From positions 11,724,011 through 11,788,010 of the forward strand of contig NC_089313.1 in the NCBI RefSeq assembly GCF_036669915.1: a DNA stretch of 64,000 nt, in the 5' to 3' direction. Shown in pieces: positions 11,200 to 24,302 of the stretch. How positions within the stretch are numbered: the stretch's first letter is position 1; every line of letters begins with the position of its first letter. This DNA is from Pocillopora verrucosa. Lineage: Eukaryota; Cnidaria; Anthozoa; Scleractinia; Pocilloporidae. The notes under the pieces are model-generated. The model did no database searches. It saw only the letters and a list, made by a program, of their open reading frames with translations, and was not told the DNA's origin. A program made the position numbers and the translations under genes.

Positions 11200-14100
11200 A
11201 TGTATCGTAGTCGGCTTAGAATAGTGAATATTTATTGTGTTTTACATTGTTTTAAGCGGCAATCGTCGATTGTACCACGACGGTGTATATACAGGGGGAA
11301 AGGCGGTGGTATAAGCGTGTTTACGACACCTCAAAGCGCGGATGTTTTTGTGGCTAGTTTGCACGAGGAAGAACGCCTACTTCTTCGTGAAGCTCTAAGA
11401 ATACATGATCAAGCTGATGAAGACACAGGTAGTCTGAAATGAGCGTATACTGACCCGAAAAATATGATATATTATTCCATGGATCATTTCTTTGCTTTGC
11501 ACAACGTTGTTCGTGGGTTATGCGTGTGTATCAATATGTCCATAATTATTCTCTTTTTTTTGTCTTCCTTTTATTCAATAGGAAAGGAAAACTCAAATCC
11601 TCCCTCAGTTAAACAATTAAGATTAGGTAATGTAACGTCATCTGTAGATAATGTCCAAAACGGTTGGTTTCCATGCTCACATAAACAACCCTGGATAAAC
11701 AAAAAATTGTATCAACTCGTGCATAAATTATGCGTGCATGAATGAGGTATGGTGTACCAAAAGGGACAAGTACCACAAAAATGAAGGGGGTAACTGTACC
11801 GCTGTGGCTATTGGGACAGAGTTTGCTATGTCATTGTAAGAGAAGATTATGCCAACTCTTTGAATTGTTATTGGTGCCTCATACACACATAAGAAATCTC
11901 CTGGTCTCCTATGCAGTTCCCCAAACTTCACAGATTAAGGCTAATTTATATATTTTACTTTGATGGTTTACAAATGGATTTTGAGGAGTTGTTGTACTTT
12001 TGAGATTTTTTTTTTGCTATGGATGATTGGATGATGGTTGTCCATTTTAGCAACCTTTGTCTCCAGTTTGTAAAAGCAAATTGATATTAAATTGTCAAAA
12101 AAAAAAAAAAAAATTGGGAGGGGACCAGAGGAGGGAGTACATTGTAAACTGAAGAATACAAAGAAATCCTTCTTGCGGCAGCAAAAATGTAATGAGAATA
12201 CTCAAACTTATCTGGTAGAAGTTGCTATCTTGATCTGACTGCAAATTCTCGTAACTAAAGATCAGATCTTGGGAGTTAAAGGGTTAATTACACAAAGTAT
12301 GAAAAAGTCAATTTTTGTGAAAGTTGTATGGTCTATGTTTTATTTTTGTATAGTATGAATTACAACATGGTAACATGTATCAGTGTTTGCAGGAAAATTT
12401 TGAATATTTTGGTCGACACGTAACTTTCCTTTCTAATTGTAGTTACTGATGATGGTTGCTGATGGGAAATTTTCCCCCATCAATGAGTGTCTGTCTTAAG
12501 CAAAAACAAGTTTCTTGTTATTCTCTTTACTCATTGGTATAATTTTTTTGTTTCAGTTGCATTTCATAATGCCATTCCATTTATTGGATTTGGGTTCTTG
12601 GATAATGCCATTATGATAATTGCTGTGAGTACAATGCACCAGATATGAGACATAATAAATGCTCTCATGGTCTGCTTTTTATTTTTTGGGGGATTACAAG
12701 AGGGGTCTCTGATCCCATTTCACCAACAAATTTTAGAAAAATTCATGGGTCACATTTTCCTTTATTAGTTCTACGTCACAAATTTAAAAAGGAAAAACTG
12801 CTAATCTCACCTTGGCACAGTAAACACACATCTCGTATATTAAATCCTTTGCTACCCTCTCAAAAGAACCAAAGATAATGGAGCTTGCATCAAGAGGAGA
12901 CTCTGAGGACCTTTGTTAATGTCACTAATGGACTCAACTACAGTGTTTGCATCCATCTAATAGAAGTTCTTACTGACACGGTTGCTTTACAATGATTTTG
13001 GGAATGAAAAATCAGGACTTTAAGTTTGTGTCCACTATTGTGTTTGTCTGCTTTTAATGGGACATAACACATTTTGGCCCTTATGGATGTGAGATCTTGG
13101 GCTGAAATATATATGGATTGTTATGTATGGGGAGTTGCAAAAATTTCCTTTCTAACAAGAGAGGCAGCTGTTTCTCACAATTACCTAATAATGTTACCAT
13201 CTTTTATCTTTTTTTAAGGGAGAATACATAGATGTAACAATTGGACTGACCCTAGGGATTTCAACAATGGCAGGTTTGATTTGAACTTGTAATTTTGTTT
13301 TATATGTTGCTGAATAAAATAAAGATGTTTAAATGTGTACATGCATATCTCAGCAAAATTTTACCAAATAGAAATGAGCAATGTGAAGTCTAGTGAGGAG
13401 CCAGTGCTTTTCATGGCAAAAGCAAGTTGTTCTGTTTGAGTTTAAGTATACCCAGTAGTAGAAGTGCCTAGCCCTCTTTACTAGTGCACGATAGTGTTTC
13501 ATTCCTTATTTTCTTTTTGACTTTGTTAGTGGTTATCTTGTAACAAGTATAACCCTTTAACTCCCAAGATTTCATTAGTAATTCTCCTTACTGTCTGCCA
13601 TACAATTTATATGAGCTTATCTTAGAGAATTTGGAATTGGATCAACCAATAATCCCCAAATTGATATTTTTCTTCATTCTCATCACTTATCTGGTTGATA
13701 CTGTATTGATATTGTAAGGAGAAATTCTGTCTTGGTCACTCATGGGAGTTAAAGGGATAATGTGTGGGCTGTTGGTAATGAGAAATATCCAAATTTTGAT
13801 TTTGAATTTCAGCTGCAGCCCTTGGTAATATTGTGTCTGATGTCTCTGGAATAGGGTAATTGCATTTAATTTGGGAAAAAAAAATTTATTTTCAATTTTG
13901 TTTTGATTCGCTGAGTTTGTTCTTTCTCATTGTATTCAGTTATGACTCTCTATTTGGTATACTTGATACAGTTTAGCTCACTATGTTGAGGCAGCAACAA
14001 ACAGACTTGGCTTTGAGAGCCCTAACCTTAGTTCAAAACAAACAGAGATGCCAAGGACAAGATTTGTAACAAACTTGGTAAGGGTTGCATAAAATTTATT

Positions 14101-14850
14101 GGGAAAGAAACAAATGCTGGAAACCTTGTTTTAGGTGTTACCTTTCCACTATTTCTGTTAGAAAAACAGATTAGGAGACAGACTGACAGACATCAGCTGT
14201 TCATCAGTGAAAGAGGGTGTAAGACAGACAGAAAGACAGACAGATGGACTGACAGAAAGACAGACAGACATACAGAAAGACAAACAGATGAGCTGACAGC
14301 CAAAATGATAGTCGGGATAAGATGGACTGACAGAAAGAAAGACTGCCAGACAGACAGATGGGCTGGTAATCACAATCATGATGTTCAGAAAGAGTGATAG
14401 ATGGACTGACAGACAGACACAGACTGACGGACAGATGATAGCCAACAGTTTAACAGACAGTTAAACAGATAGATAGAAAAAAACTTATGGAAAGATTGGT
14501 AGAGAAGGTTTAATTGCAGACTATAAAAAAAAAAAATAAATTAAGAAAGGAAGATAGAAAGGGTAATCTGTCATTAGTGATAATTAAAAAGTTGAACTGT
14601 GTTAAGTGATTTTTTGTTGTGGATTGGTAGCTGTTTGCTTTCCAAAGGAAGTAATTAATGCAGACTGTGATATAACTGTGAAGCATTGGAATATTTCTCT
14701 CTCCTCATTCTCTTATTGAGTTCTTTTCTTTCTCAGGGAAGAGCCTTGGGTATTGTTGTAGGATGTTTTGTAGGGATGTTTCCATTACTCTTTTACAACA
14801 GCAAAGAAGACCATGAAGAAAAGTCAACACACAATGAAATTAAACAATGA
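11200..14850 (+). CDS. TMEM65: Transmembrane protein 65-like, mitochondrial inner membrane
   Basis: Seven exons: 11200-11428, 11582-11626, 12557-12624, 13219-13273, 13813-13855, 13972-14077 and 14737-14850 (TGA). All introns are GT/AG with matching phases, giving 219 residues. The basic N-terminus (MYRSRLRIVNIYCVLHCFKR) fits a mitochondrial presequence. The core segments NAIPFIGFGFLDNAIMIIA, IGLTLGISTMAAAALGN, IVSDVSGIGLAHYVEA and ALGIVVGCFVGMFPLLF follow human TMEM65 almost position for position and form the hydrophobic membrane segments. TMEM65 is an inner mitochondrial membrane protein linked to sodium/calcium exchange in vertebrates. The start was chosen at the first ATG of the open exon, at 11200. 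The family has no paralogue in this window. Confidence 0.93.
14173..14475 (+). repeat. Degenerate (GACA)n microsatellite
   Basis: About 300 bases of GACAGACAGA-type units, interrupted by CTGACAGAAAG and GATAGAT stretches. It lies in the last intron of the TMEM65-like gene. It produces a spurious minus-strand Ser/Cys/Val/Leu ORF. Confidence 0.9.
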
Positions 14851-17343
14851 AGTAGTTAAAAATACCAGTGTAATTATAAAAATTGCTTAATGACAAAGTT
14901 AACCTGGCTTAAAGATGCCTGGTTTGATGTAGTATGAATGCTGTTGGCACTTTTCATGGGCCTTTTTCATGATGATCTCTCACACATGTTGTTTGTCTTC
15001 TTGCCAAGCACCTGCTACAGAGGCAATGAAAAATGCATAATTGTCATTAGTTTCAAATGGGTTTCCTTTTATCACTGTAGATATACATGGTAGACTTGCC
15101 ATTGTGAATCCTCAATTCACAATCAGAAATTCTTTTAAAAAATTAGCCATTCACAGCCTTGCAAATTGTCAGGTTGTAGAAAATATGAGTTTTACTCTCG
15201 CACAGAACTCTTCACATTATTTTGGACAGTTTATGAAAATATTGTATTTTTGCAAACATTAGTTGCTAATTACCTCTCTCACATTTTGGGTAATGGCCAG
15301 TCGCATTTCTTAGGGATACTGAGGTTTTATTGTTGTTTAGAACTTTTTCATCACTCAGAGGTCTGTGAATTTATCTGTTGAGCAATATAATTTATAGTTG
15401 GGTTTCTTGCTCAAAGCTACATAAAGTTAACATATATATTTAAATTATTTTACCGGAAAATGTGAAAATTTAATTAATAAATTACCATACACTGTGTTGG
15501 TTGGTTTTTTCATTTTTGATCCAAACAAATGGAAATGTGGTTACATTTGTACATGGTCATGTAGATTGCTATTCATTTCAGTGGATTTTATGAAAGAACA
15601 CAGTGAATACAGCAGGCTACTTCTTACCAGATAGTCAGATGTCTCCACAAATGTCACCTTTGACCAGAAATAACTGGACGTTGTAGGGTCATGTGATAGA
15701 GGATGAAGAGTACTTATTTAAAGGCCATGGGTTTGATTCCTCTTTTTCCTAATGGGTGCATCAAAGTTAGGCAAATCAATTTGAAAACATGAGGTAGTGT
15801 TGTGGTTGAGTGTATAGGACACTGGACATGCAATCTGTTGGTCCTGGGTCAAAATCTCTGCCATGCTACTCCCTGGATCTGTTCTTAGTTGCCTTGAGTT
15901 TGAACTCTCTGGCTACGCTAACTCTAGAAATAGCTTTGAGTTTAATTATAATATTTTGCTCATGATGTCTTTCTACTGGCCCTGAAAAGCTCCATTGGCA
16001 TAGTAGTCAATTAAATTAATATCCATTTAGTTATTTATTGGCAAGTTATTCTAATAGCTCTGGTGTGGCCGCTATTAAAGCTAAAACGTGAGTAGAATAT
16101 GTTACTAAGATTAAAAGCAGATTTAAAAGGATAAGTTCTAATTTTAGATTTAAAAGAGGAAATACCGGCTGAGAGCATAGTCATAATTTAAAAGGGAATC
16201 GTTCCATAGTTTTGTAGCAGCGACAGACAGGAAACTTGCTCCGTTTTTTTCACGGTATTCTTTCACTGCATGTCTACAGGTCTCTGAATTTGACTTTGAG
16301 AAAAAGTGGGCTTCTGATCTCACTTATCTTCAAAGACGATCCCTTTTGACTGGTGTTAACATGTAGATGGGCCTTTAACTGGTAGAGCTCACGAGATTGT
16401 TGGCGAGGGGAAGGCGTAGTTAAAACTGAACAAACAGTTTTTCAGCTTTATATTATTATAGTATTATTCAGTATTTTTTCCTTCAAGACGGGCCCGAACG
16501 GAGACCACTTATGGGAGAGAGGTGGAGGGTTGGGGCGGTCTTATAACCCGGATGTTTACCTTTGATTCACAGTCAGATATCAGATTGACTTGTAATTTTA
16601 GCGCTTATTTTTCAAGAGAGGGTGGTTGAGTTACATCGAAAAGGTTAAGCTATACAAAAACCAGAGGTTGAGCGGGTGGGTGTTCACGAGATCTTAAATA
16701 GGCGTGTTCCGGCTGGACTACTGAGGCGTGCGAATAAACACTTGTTATTGGACTTGACTGTAGGAGAAGATTTCACAATACTGCAGGTACCAGAAGATGT
16801 TTCTTAAACGGGACATGGCGAAGTTTACGTGAAAAGTGTCTACAGTGTCAAATAAAACTAATAACACTTCAAGCAGGTACAATACACGACACTGTTGTGT
16901 TTTTGACAAATGAGTTTCCTGCTTTTTGGAAAGTAGTTAATATTTTATTTCAGGAAGTCTTTGGCACTGGTTGCTTCTTCGCGATCGACGATGTTCGTTT
17001 TTTACGTTGGTTGAATTTAGGAGAAAATGGTCGTTGATTTTTATGAAATGAAGAGATAGAATGAGAGATGAATGACTGTTGCCAACAGTTGGCAGAAAGG
17101 AAGGAGTATTACAAGCGTCGTCGAGTAAAGTGAACCGCTGTGCTTTCGTGAGGCAAAACTAAGAAGAGTGTTGTTGCTGAGAGATTTCAAAGGAGTATTG
17201 TTGTCTTGGAAAGTGAATACTTAAGACAGAAGGTGTACCGGTTGAATTGAATCGAGCGGAGAATGATTAGGTGCTAAATTGGCAGACAGGTTTATGTACA
17301 AAAGCAAAACATTTTCAGATGTTACGTTCGTGAACACGAAACC
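14851..17343. other. Gap between TMEM65-like gene and protease A
   Basis: It holds the TMEM65-like 3' UTR, a tRNA-derived SINE-like unit (15785-15990) and otherwise unremarkable AT-rich DNA. The promoter and 5' UTR of protease A should lie toward 17,343. No convincing ORF. Confidence 0.4.
15785..15990 (+). repeat. tRNA-derived SINE-like element
   Basis: An A-box-like GTGGTTGAGTGTATAGGACA is followed about 35 bases later by a B-box-like GTCCTGGGTCAAAATCTC. A non-tRNA body then runs to about 15990. No complete cloverleaf is visible. Confidence 0.4.
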
Positions 17344-20300
17344 ATGAAAAACATGAAAGAAAACAATATCACAGCGATGGGAAAACGAATATTCATTGTG
17401 GCATCGGTTTTAATGGTTTTAGCCGGACTTGTAGGAGTGCTCTTGGAGGTACACAAGATGTCACAGGACACCAATCTTACTCTCGTCAAGCACGACATCG
17501 TCGGGGACTATGATGAACTTTATGACGATTATTTTCCTCGTCACTATCATGCCACAGGACTCCTCACTCTTCCATTCGATGATATCGTGGAGCCTTTTGA
17601 GGCGTGGTTTGCTGGGGACAGGAATATGAGTAGAATTGACTATTATTATGGTACGTATTTGCAAATGATTGAAAAATGTTCAATGAACCGTTGAATTGTA
17701 AAACCCAACAATTACAACCTAAAAATTAAGTTTGTTTTTTCTTTCTTATGTTTATATTTTGGTTATAAATTTGCTTGTTTTGCGGGTAATCTGCAGTATT
17801 GATGCTCTCTATTAGTATTAGTATTTTATTAAGATTTATTCCACTATCAACAACCCTTTATAATTTACACTCTAGTATCAGTATGCATATTCCCCATACC
17901 ACCATACATTCCTGAGGTGATGACAAGGAGAATTTGCTTAACAAATGAATGGGGGAAAAGAAAACAGATTTGGTGAAACGATGAATTAGTTACAAAGAGT
18001 TAGAAAAAAAGGAACAGAAGACTTTATGTTGTCTCGATAGAATCCTGGATATATCCGACCTCGTATTATCTCAAACCAATGTTGGCGCAGTTCCGTGAGC
18101 ACAAGGAACTCATATCTAAATCTAGTATTCCATGTTTATTTCTCAATTTTTTTACTACCTTAGGTATGGACAAAACAATTCAACGCGGAGACCTCGGTAA
18201 GCATGGCATCTTGTTTAAGATCGTACCCATGCACTCCGAGATGAAGCCTTCCAATAAGGACTTCATGAGCTGCTGGTACAAACCAGTTCCAAAATGGCTT
18301 CCGCGTGCAGGACAGAGCGTTATACCTACAAATCTGTCGGAGTTTAAGGTTCGAACGGATAAGTAAGCTTGCTGTCGACTGTGTTGTACACCTCTTTCAA
18401 GTATTTCTATTAAGCTCACCTTGATAGAGGTGTTGGTTGGAGGAGAGTGCAACGCTTAATCTTGAACCAAGATGATAATAACTTGTGTGTAGGAAGTCTG
18501 TGTACGGGAAATGGGTTCCCAGGGTTGGAAGAGGGGTGGGTGGAAGGGTTTTCTCTTGTGCCACAGTGGGTTGCGATGAATCATCGTTTTATGCTTGCGC
18601 CGAGTATCTTTGTACATCATTGAACAAATTTAATTTCGTGACCTTGATATGTGATTCAGGGGTGATATTAGGGAGAAAATCGGACGCTTATCACTTCATG
18701 GGGGTCAAAGGGGTTGAATCCCAGACTAATAATGTTATTACACGGTTTTGCTCTTGTAGAACATTATTCTTAAACCTATTTATGACTTCCCTTCGTAACA
18801 ATTTCAAAGGTTGATCACGTTAATGTTTTCATCTTAATTTTGCCAAAACTTCAAATGTCCTTTTGCCAACAAGCTGGTCGCACTGACGAGTTTATTAATG
18901 AATATTTCAATTCCCAACAATATTCAATAATTTTTTTTATGCGATGAAAAACCTCGACCTTATTGAAACTTTCAAAAGAATAGGCAGAGAAGACAGAAGA
19001 CAACAAGTTACATATAGTGGTATGCACGACAATTAATTATAAGTTCCTTTTTCAGTTTGTTTCCGAGGAAACGCATCGAGGAATGCCATGTTTTAAATAC
19101 GAGAGAAAATACAAACGTTACAATAAAAGCAATGTATACAGCTTTTACGTAACCAAAAACACACCCCACAGACCTATGCGATACGAAATGGTGGGCTATG
19201 ACGACATGCTGACGTCACATTACGATCACTACGTGTTGGACTATATATCATTCGAACCTTGGAGCTTTAACAGATCCTTGTTAAGTTTGCCGAAAAGTAA
19301 GTGTTATTTTAGAGATTATTGGGTAGAGCAGTTTTAAATTGCTTGTTTCTTAACCTAAACAGAAGCATTTACGATGGCTTATCACAAAACGCATAAGTAA
19401 CACAGTGAGTTACTGAGGTTCACTTCGAACAAGCACACGTGCTAGGTTTCAAGTAGGGTGGGATGGGGGGAATCACTGGTAACTGAGTCGCAGTTTTTTT
19501 TGGGGGGGGGTGGTGAGTGGTAGCGCTAAGATTGTAAACAAAGTGGAGAGCTAGTTTAGTGAAAGGAGAAGACTTTGGGATGGGATACATTCCTCACCAA
19601 ATGGAATGATTATGTTGGTGTTTTGTAAGGCATGAATCTCGGCTGCTTTTCGTATAAAACTCTGTTTGTGGATAGAAATTGACACTGTGAGAGCAGCAGT
19701 ATCCTGCTCAAACGGAAACAAAATTACAACATAGTAGCGCTCGGGGGCAAATGTTCGGACCTATTCTTCCCTCTGCGACTGCGGACTCTCACATCCGGCA
19801 GTAGTTATAGGTGTCACACATATCCTGAAAAGTCAACTCATCGCCTCACTAGATCAGTGCATGCGCAATGTTAGTCTTTAAAACAAAGTTAGTTTATAAG
19901 TCCTGAATGCATAACATGCCTCCAATAAATTTGCATTTTTTTTTTTGAAAGACTCGAGCTGCGACAAGAAAGCGAAGAAATTACGTTCGCACTATTTAGC
20001 GAATCCTATGGCGGAATATATGCACTTCAAACATCACAAAGATTACGAGCTCGACAAGACTTACGATGACTACAAGGCAACACATGGCAAGCATTACACA
20101 ACTGCACCGGAACACGAGCGACGAAAACATATCTTCAAACACAATCTCAGGTACTTACATTATAATTATGCATGCCAATCGTGTTGGTAGATCTTTCGGC
20201 GTACTCTGTACGCTGCTAGCTTTGTGTGTCATCACAAATTTTCTTGTAAAAGTATTTGGATGTCTTGCGTATTAGCTGCAAAAAGTATAATAGATCCTCA

Positions 20301-23300
20301 ACCTTTTGATCCCTCAGGGTCAAAAGGTTAAGGTCGCGAGAATAAAGGAAGTGTAACCGACGAAAAAAGCTCTTGGTTGTTAAACAAATTATCCATGTCG
20401 GAAGCATAGGAAAAAGCGTTCCCTCCTCTCGCGCGTTCCTCTCGTACCTTCCTACCCCTCCTCTTTACCACTGTTTGCGCCTACCATGCAAACTTTTGCG
20501 TGATGAAAACCAAACCAACAGGACAGAACCGTGTGCAGGGGAATACAAGAGCATCTGCGAAGGGGAAGGATACAGAATTTTCAGTAATAATCGTAAAGTC
20601 GAAGTAATGACGATGGTGAGGGTTTTCTTTGTAGATACATTCGCTCGAAGAATCGTGAGAACCTGAAGTACAAATTAGCTCCAAATCACATGGCTGACAT
20701 GACAGAACAGGAAGTGAATTTACACAAAGGATTACTTCACGAAAAGAAACTCAAGAAATCCAAGTCTAATACGTTGGCGTTTAACGAGTCTGTAGTACAT
20801 ACAGATCTCATTCCACATCAACTGGACTGGAGAGATTACGGTACTGAAGTTAACCGTTTGACCACTTAGACTGACTAGGTTCTAGTTTCTCCATACAATA
20901 TCACCCCTGAATCACACATTAAGGTCACAGGAAGAAAGGAGATGATCACTAACTAAAGAAGCTCTTGATTATTGAACAAATTCTCCTAGGGAGCTCCTTA
21001 GGAAATGTATATGGAACGGTATGGAGAATAGAGATAGTGATGTCAGGGTGTAAAGAGTGATTCACTTTAGATTTATCTCTTTACGTGTTCTACTCCCTCC
21101 GACATTGAGCAGTTATCAATTTAGTGTCGCAGTCAATACGGGATTGCATCAGATTGCATTGGGTTTGATTTTCCCCTTTCTGTTAATCGGTATGGAAAAC
21201 TTTCGATACCCTCTCAACTATCAGATGCAAGCTAAGACTAAAAAACCAATCGCGACTCGGTCAATTGTCTGAGGCCGCAAACTTATGTTTACTCTTGGAC
21301 TCCCTTTGCTCCTTTGTGATATGTAACTTTGCTCTGACTGGCCCTTGTGATTGCCTTATGTTTGGTTTAATGGAATGCACTCGAAGAGTGTACTATGCGG
21401 CTACTTAGCTTGATGAGGCCAAACTTGTTGACATTCATTTAGCTATGCCACGGGGAAATTATTTCTAATCATCTGTTACCTTTTTCGATTGTTTAAGGGG
21501 TTGAGGGGGGGAGGTAATGTTCAGACTAGTACTGTAAGTGGTGGGGGGGAGGGGGGGGGGGACTTCAGGCAATGCATATGGATATTTCTTACTTTTCTCT
21601 CCGTTCTTTGTACATCAGGTGCTGTGACTCGTGTTCATAGTCAAGGTTTGTGTGGATCATGCTGGACATTTTCTGCTCTTGGAGCAGTGGAAGGAGCTCA
21701 TTTTTTGAAGGTAGCACATGACGATCCTTCCGGTGTTCCATTTTTTAAATGCAATTTTTGCTTTGTAGATATGAGAATTCATCAAACGATTTTCAATTGA
21801 GTTCTGGAAGCAATCTGGAAATGCTCTGACCCTTCTCAACTTGCTGATTGTGTGGTGTCCAAGTCCTTTCCCAATATCTGTCGTTGCCTTGATTGTCTTG
21901 ATTGGCTGCTAAGAGTATCCATTCAGTCGCTCTTTAACTACAAGGTAGCAGTTTTATTGCTAAAAGACTAAGCGAACAATTTTACCCCGACACAAGCTTA
22001 GCGCAAAATTAGTTGAGCAGACGACTGACACATTCAACACGTAACTTGCCGCGTTTAACGATTGTCCAGTACAACTTCAACCACGCACGGGTGTTAAAAC
22101 TGCAGAAACTGTGTCATATACATATGAGGGCTTTGTTTCATTTCAGTTTCCTTTCTCTTCTTCTTTAACCAGACTGGAGAGCTCCTCGAACTCTCAAACC
22201 AACAGTTGATCGACTGCTCGTGGCCCGCAGGGAATCACGGATGTCGTGGAGGATTCCAGGACAGGACTCTAAGATGGGTGAAACGTAATGGAGTGGCTTC
22301 CAGGAGAGATTATGGTCCTTACCTTGCACAGGTGAGTTGGCTTCCAGCATAAGCGAAACCTTGATTTTAAGTTTCTCTCGTTTGGATAAAAGGAGACGGA
22401 AAGGCTTGATCTGCATCGAGAGTTCCTGTTCGAATTAAGACTGGGTCATTGAGTTTTCATGTGTACGACACGTTACTCTTACCGTTTCCTCTCTCTCCCC
22501 TTGAGTATAAGAGCGAACTGATGTGCGAGCCCGATCAAACTGCGCGGAAACTTGCGCGGGGTAAGGATCCTGTTTAAGTTTAGCAATACTTCTAGTCCCT
22601 TATTGCCTGAAGAAGCGGTATTCGATCGGGGAGAACATTTGAATCGGGTGCAGTCTTCTCAGTTCTATCCCCTTATTAGTTTTTACATTCCTCGCAGGAA
22701 GGCTTCTGTCATTGCGGTAAATCAGATAACTGTACCTTGACTCACATCAGCGGGTTTTCTAAAGTAAAGAAAAACAACTCTGACGCTCTGAAGGTCGCCT
22801 TGGTCACTCATGGTCCCATTGTGTCCTCGATGAACTCGGACCAAAAGACTTTTAGGTTTTACAGCCACGGAATTTACGATGATCCAAAGTGTGGTGAGTT
22901 ATAAAATCCAATTGTTGTAGTTTCCAACTGACATGATCTTTTCGTTTTTTATGCAACGATTCTATGGCAACTGCTTTCTCAGCTTGAATTTGATGATGAT
23001 ATAAATTAGATCTCTTACAAATGAATAAGATAAGCGGAATTGAATTGATTTCAATTGAATTTTATCAAACTAATGGTTGAGAAACCCGGACGTTATTTTG
23101 CGAGGTCACTCATGAATAACACCATGAAAAATCGTTGCGCGTCGGTTTCGGTTCCTTTTGCAGGAAGCTAATTTTAAAAGCGAAAAGGATTGAACAGAGT
23201 CACATCTTTCAAAAGGTCACATGCTGCTCGAAATACTGTTTAGAGGACCTGGTGATATTTTCCTTAGAGGAAATTGATTTCCTTGAAGATTATAGGAATC

Positions 23301-23940
23301 ATTCTGAGCAGATTTGGCGTCAAAAGGATCTGTCTAATCAGATCAGTTTTGCGCATGATTGGCACTCGATGGTTACACCGATGTTCCAATCTTGTTCCCA
23401 GAGGTCATGCTCCCCTAATCCCTTGCGGTGCTTGTTTCCCGCCCGCACGGTATTAGGGGAGTGTGAACACTGAGAACGAGATTGCCAGTGCTTTGATTCA
23501 CTTGTCTGTTCAGTATTTGGTCAACGCTGCCCGTGTCACAAAATCTTATTAATTCAAACTGCTCTTTCAGAATCGATAATCATTTCTCGAAACCTAAGTG
23601 TCGGAAGGGAAGTGTAATGAACACATCAAAGGTTTTCTTACATATTCCTCTTTTTTCGATAGGAAAGAAGACGAATCATGCTGTATTAACAGTGGGCTAT
23701 GGTGCCGACGACAACGTTCCGTATTGGATCATTAAAAATTCTTGGGGACACCTCTGGGGTGATGACGGTTACATCAAGATTGCCATGAATCATGACAGAT
23801 GTGGATTGACGAATGGACCTTTGTTGGCCATCAAAAAAGATTCGTCGATCGCCGAGTTTCCGCTGAAAACACTAAACAAGGTTCCTAGACAGAGCATAAC
23901 GTTCTATTCCGAAGAGGAATTGAGCATTATTCCATTCTAA
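17344..23940 (+). CDS. Protease A: 26/29 kDa-type cysteine protease (LolA-like + I29 + papain C1A)
   Basis: Nine coding exons: 17344-17650, 18164-18348, 19056-19296, 19952-20150, 20635-20840, 21619-21710, 22173-22331, 22698-22893 and 23663-23940 (TAA), giving 620 residues. Residues 1-15 are short and basic, followed by a hydrophobic segment [19 protein letters not shown], a probable signal anchor. The LolA-like domain (about 66-245) opens with [13 protein letters not shown] then EPFEAWF and SRIDYYY. The I29 prodomain (about 270-340) shows the ERFNIN-type pattern [12 protein letters not shown]. The peptidase starts near LDWRDYG. Oxyanion Gln388, Cys394 (CGSCW), His534 ([10 protein letters not shown]) and Asn554 (KNSWG) are all present, so it should be active after prodomain removal. 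Family members in insects and other invertebrates act in lysosomes, haemocytes or the gut. Donor 2 (GTTCGA) is weak but its position matches paralogues B and C. An acidic/serine tail ends in SIIPF. Confidence 0.92.
17865..17950 (-). repeat. Family 1 element, half copy
   Basis: The reverse-oriented right half of the ~200-bp family: TTTACACTCTAGTATCAGTA, TGCATATTCCCCATA, GGTGATGACAAGGAGAATTT. It lies in intron 1 of protease A. Confidence 0.55.
18645..18722 (-). repeat. Family 1 element, complementary half copy
   Basis: The reverse-oriented left half of the family: TGATTCAGGGGTGATATTAG, GGAGAAAATCGG, GTCAAAGGGGTTGAA. It lies in intron 2 of protease A, on the other side of exon 2 from the half copy at 17865. 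Confidence 0.55.
20850..21060 (+). repeat. ~200-bp TTAACCC-ended element (family 1)
   Basis: It runs from AGTTAACCGTTTGACC, through TTTCTCCATACAATATCACC, CTGAATCACACATTAAGGTC and CTAAAGAAGCTCTTGATTAT, to GTCAGGGTGTAAAGAGTGA. It begins about 10 bases past the exon 5 donor of protease A. Confidence 0.75.
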
Positions 23941-24302
23941 GCAACATGGAAAGTCTTACATCAAAGTGTGGAGACCCAGAGCATTAAAGTACTTTTCATC
24001 CACAACCAACTGGTAGATACGAGGAATTGATCAAGCCTTTAAAAATCAAGTTTGGCATTGTGAGGATAGAAGGATCTAAGCTGGAGCATACGGTTTCCCT
24101 CTAGAAAAATAGTTGACGACCCTTCTCAGGGATGCAAGGATGACGAAAAACGTCTCGATGTCATCATACCTCCCGTGTGGTTCTGCCGAGTCAGCGCTAA
24201 TTACTGGCTGTTTGTTCTGATTAGCGAAGAAATTCTTAGAAATAACTTAGGTGCGGTTAGTTTTTCCTTAGGCTGTGCTACAGTTTTTTTCTAACTTGTA
24301 CA

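Noticed and set aside
14158..14445. Minus-strand 95-codon ORF rich in Ser, Cys, Val, Leu and Pro
   Set aside because: It is a translation of the GACA microsatellite in a TMEM65-like intron; the composition is explained fully by the repeat.
18485..18814. 109-codon ORF in intron 2 of protease A
   Set aside because: It overlaps a family 1 repeat half and has no match to the paralogous genes, whose intron lies at the same place.
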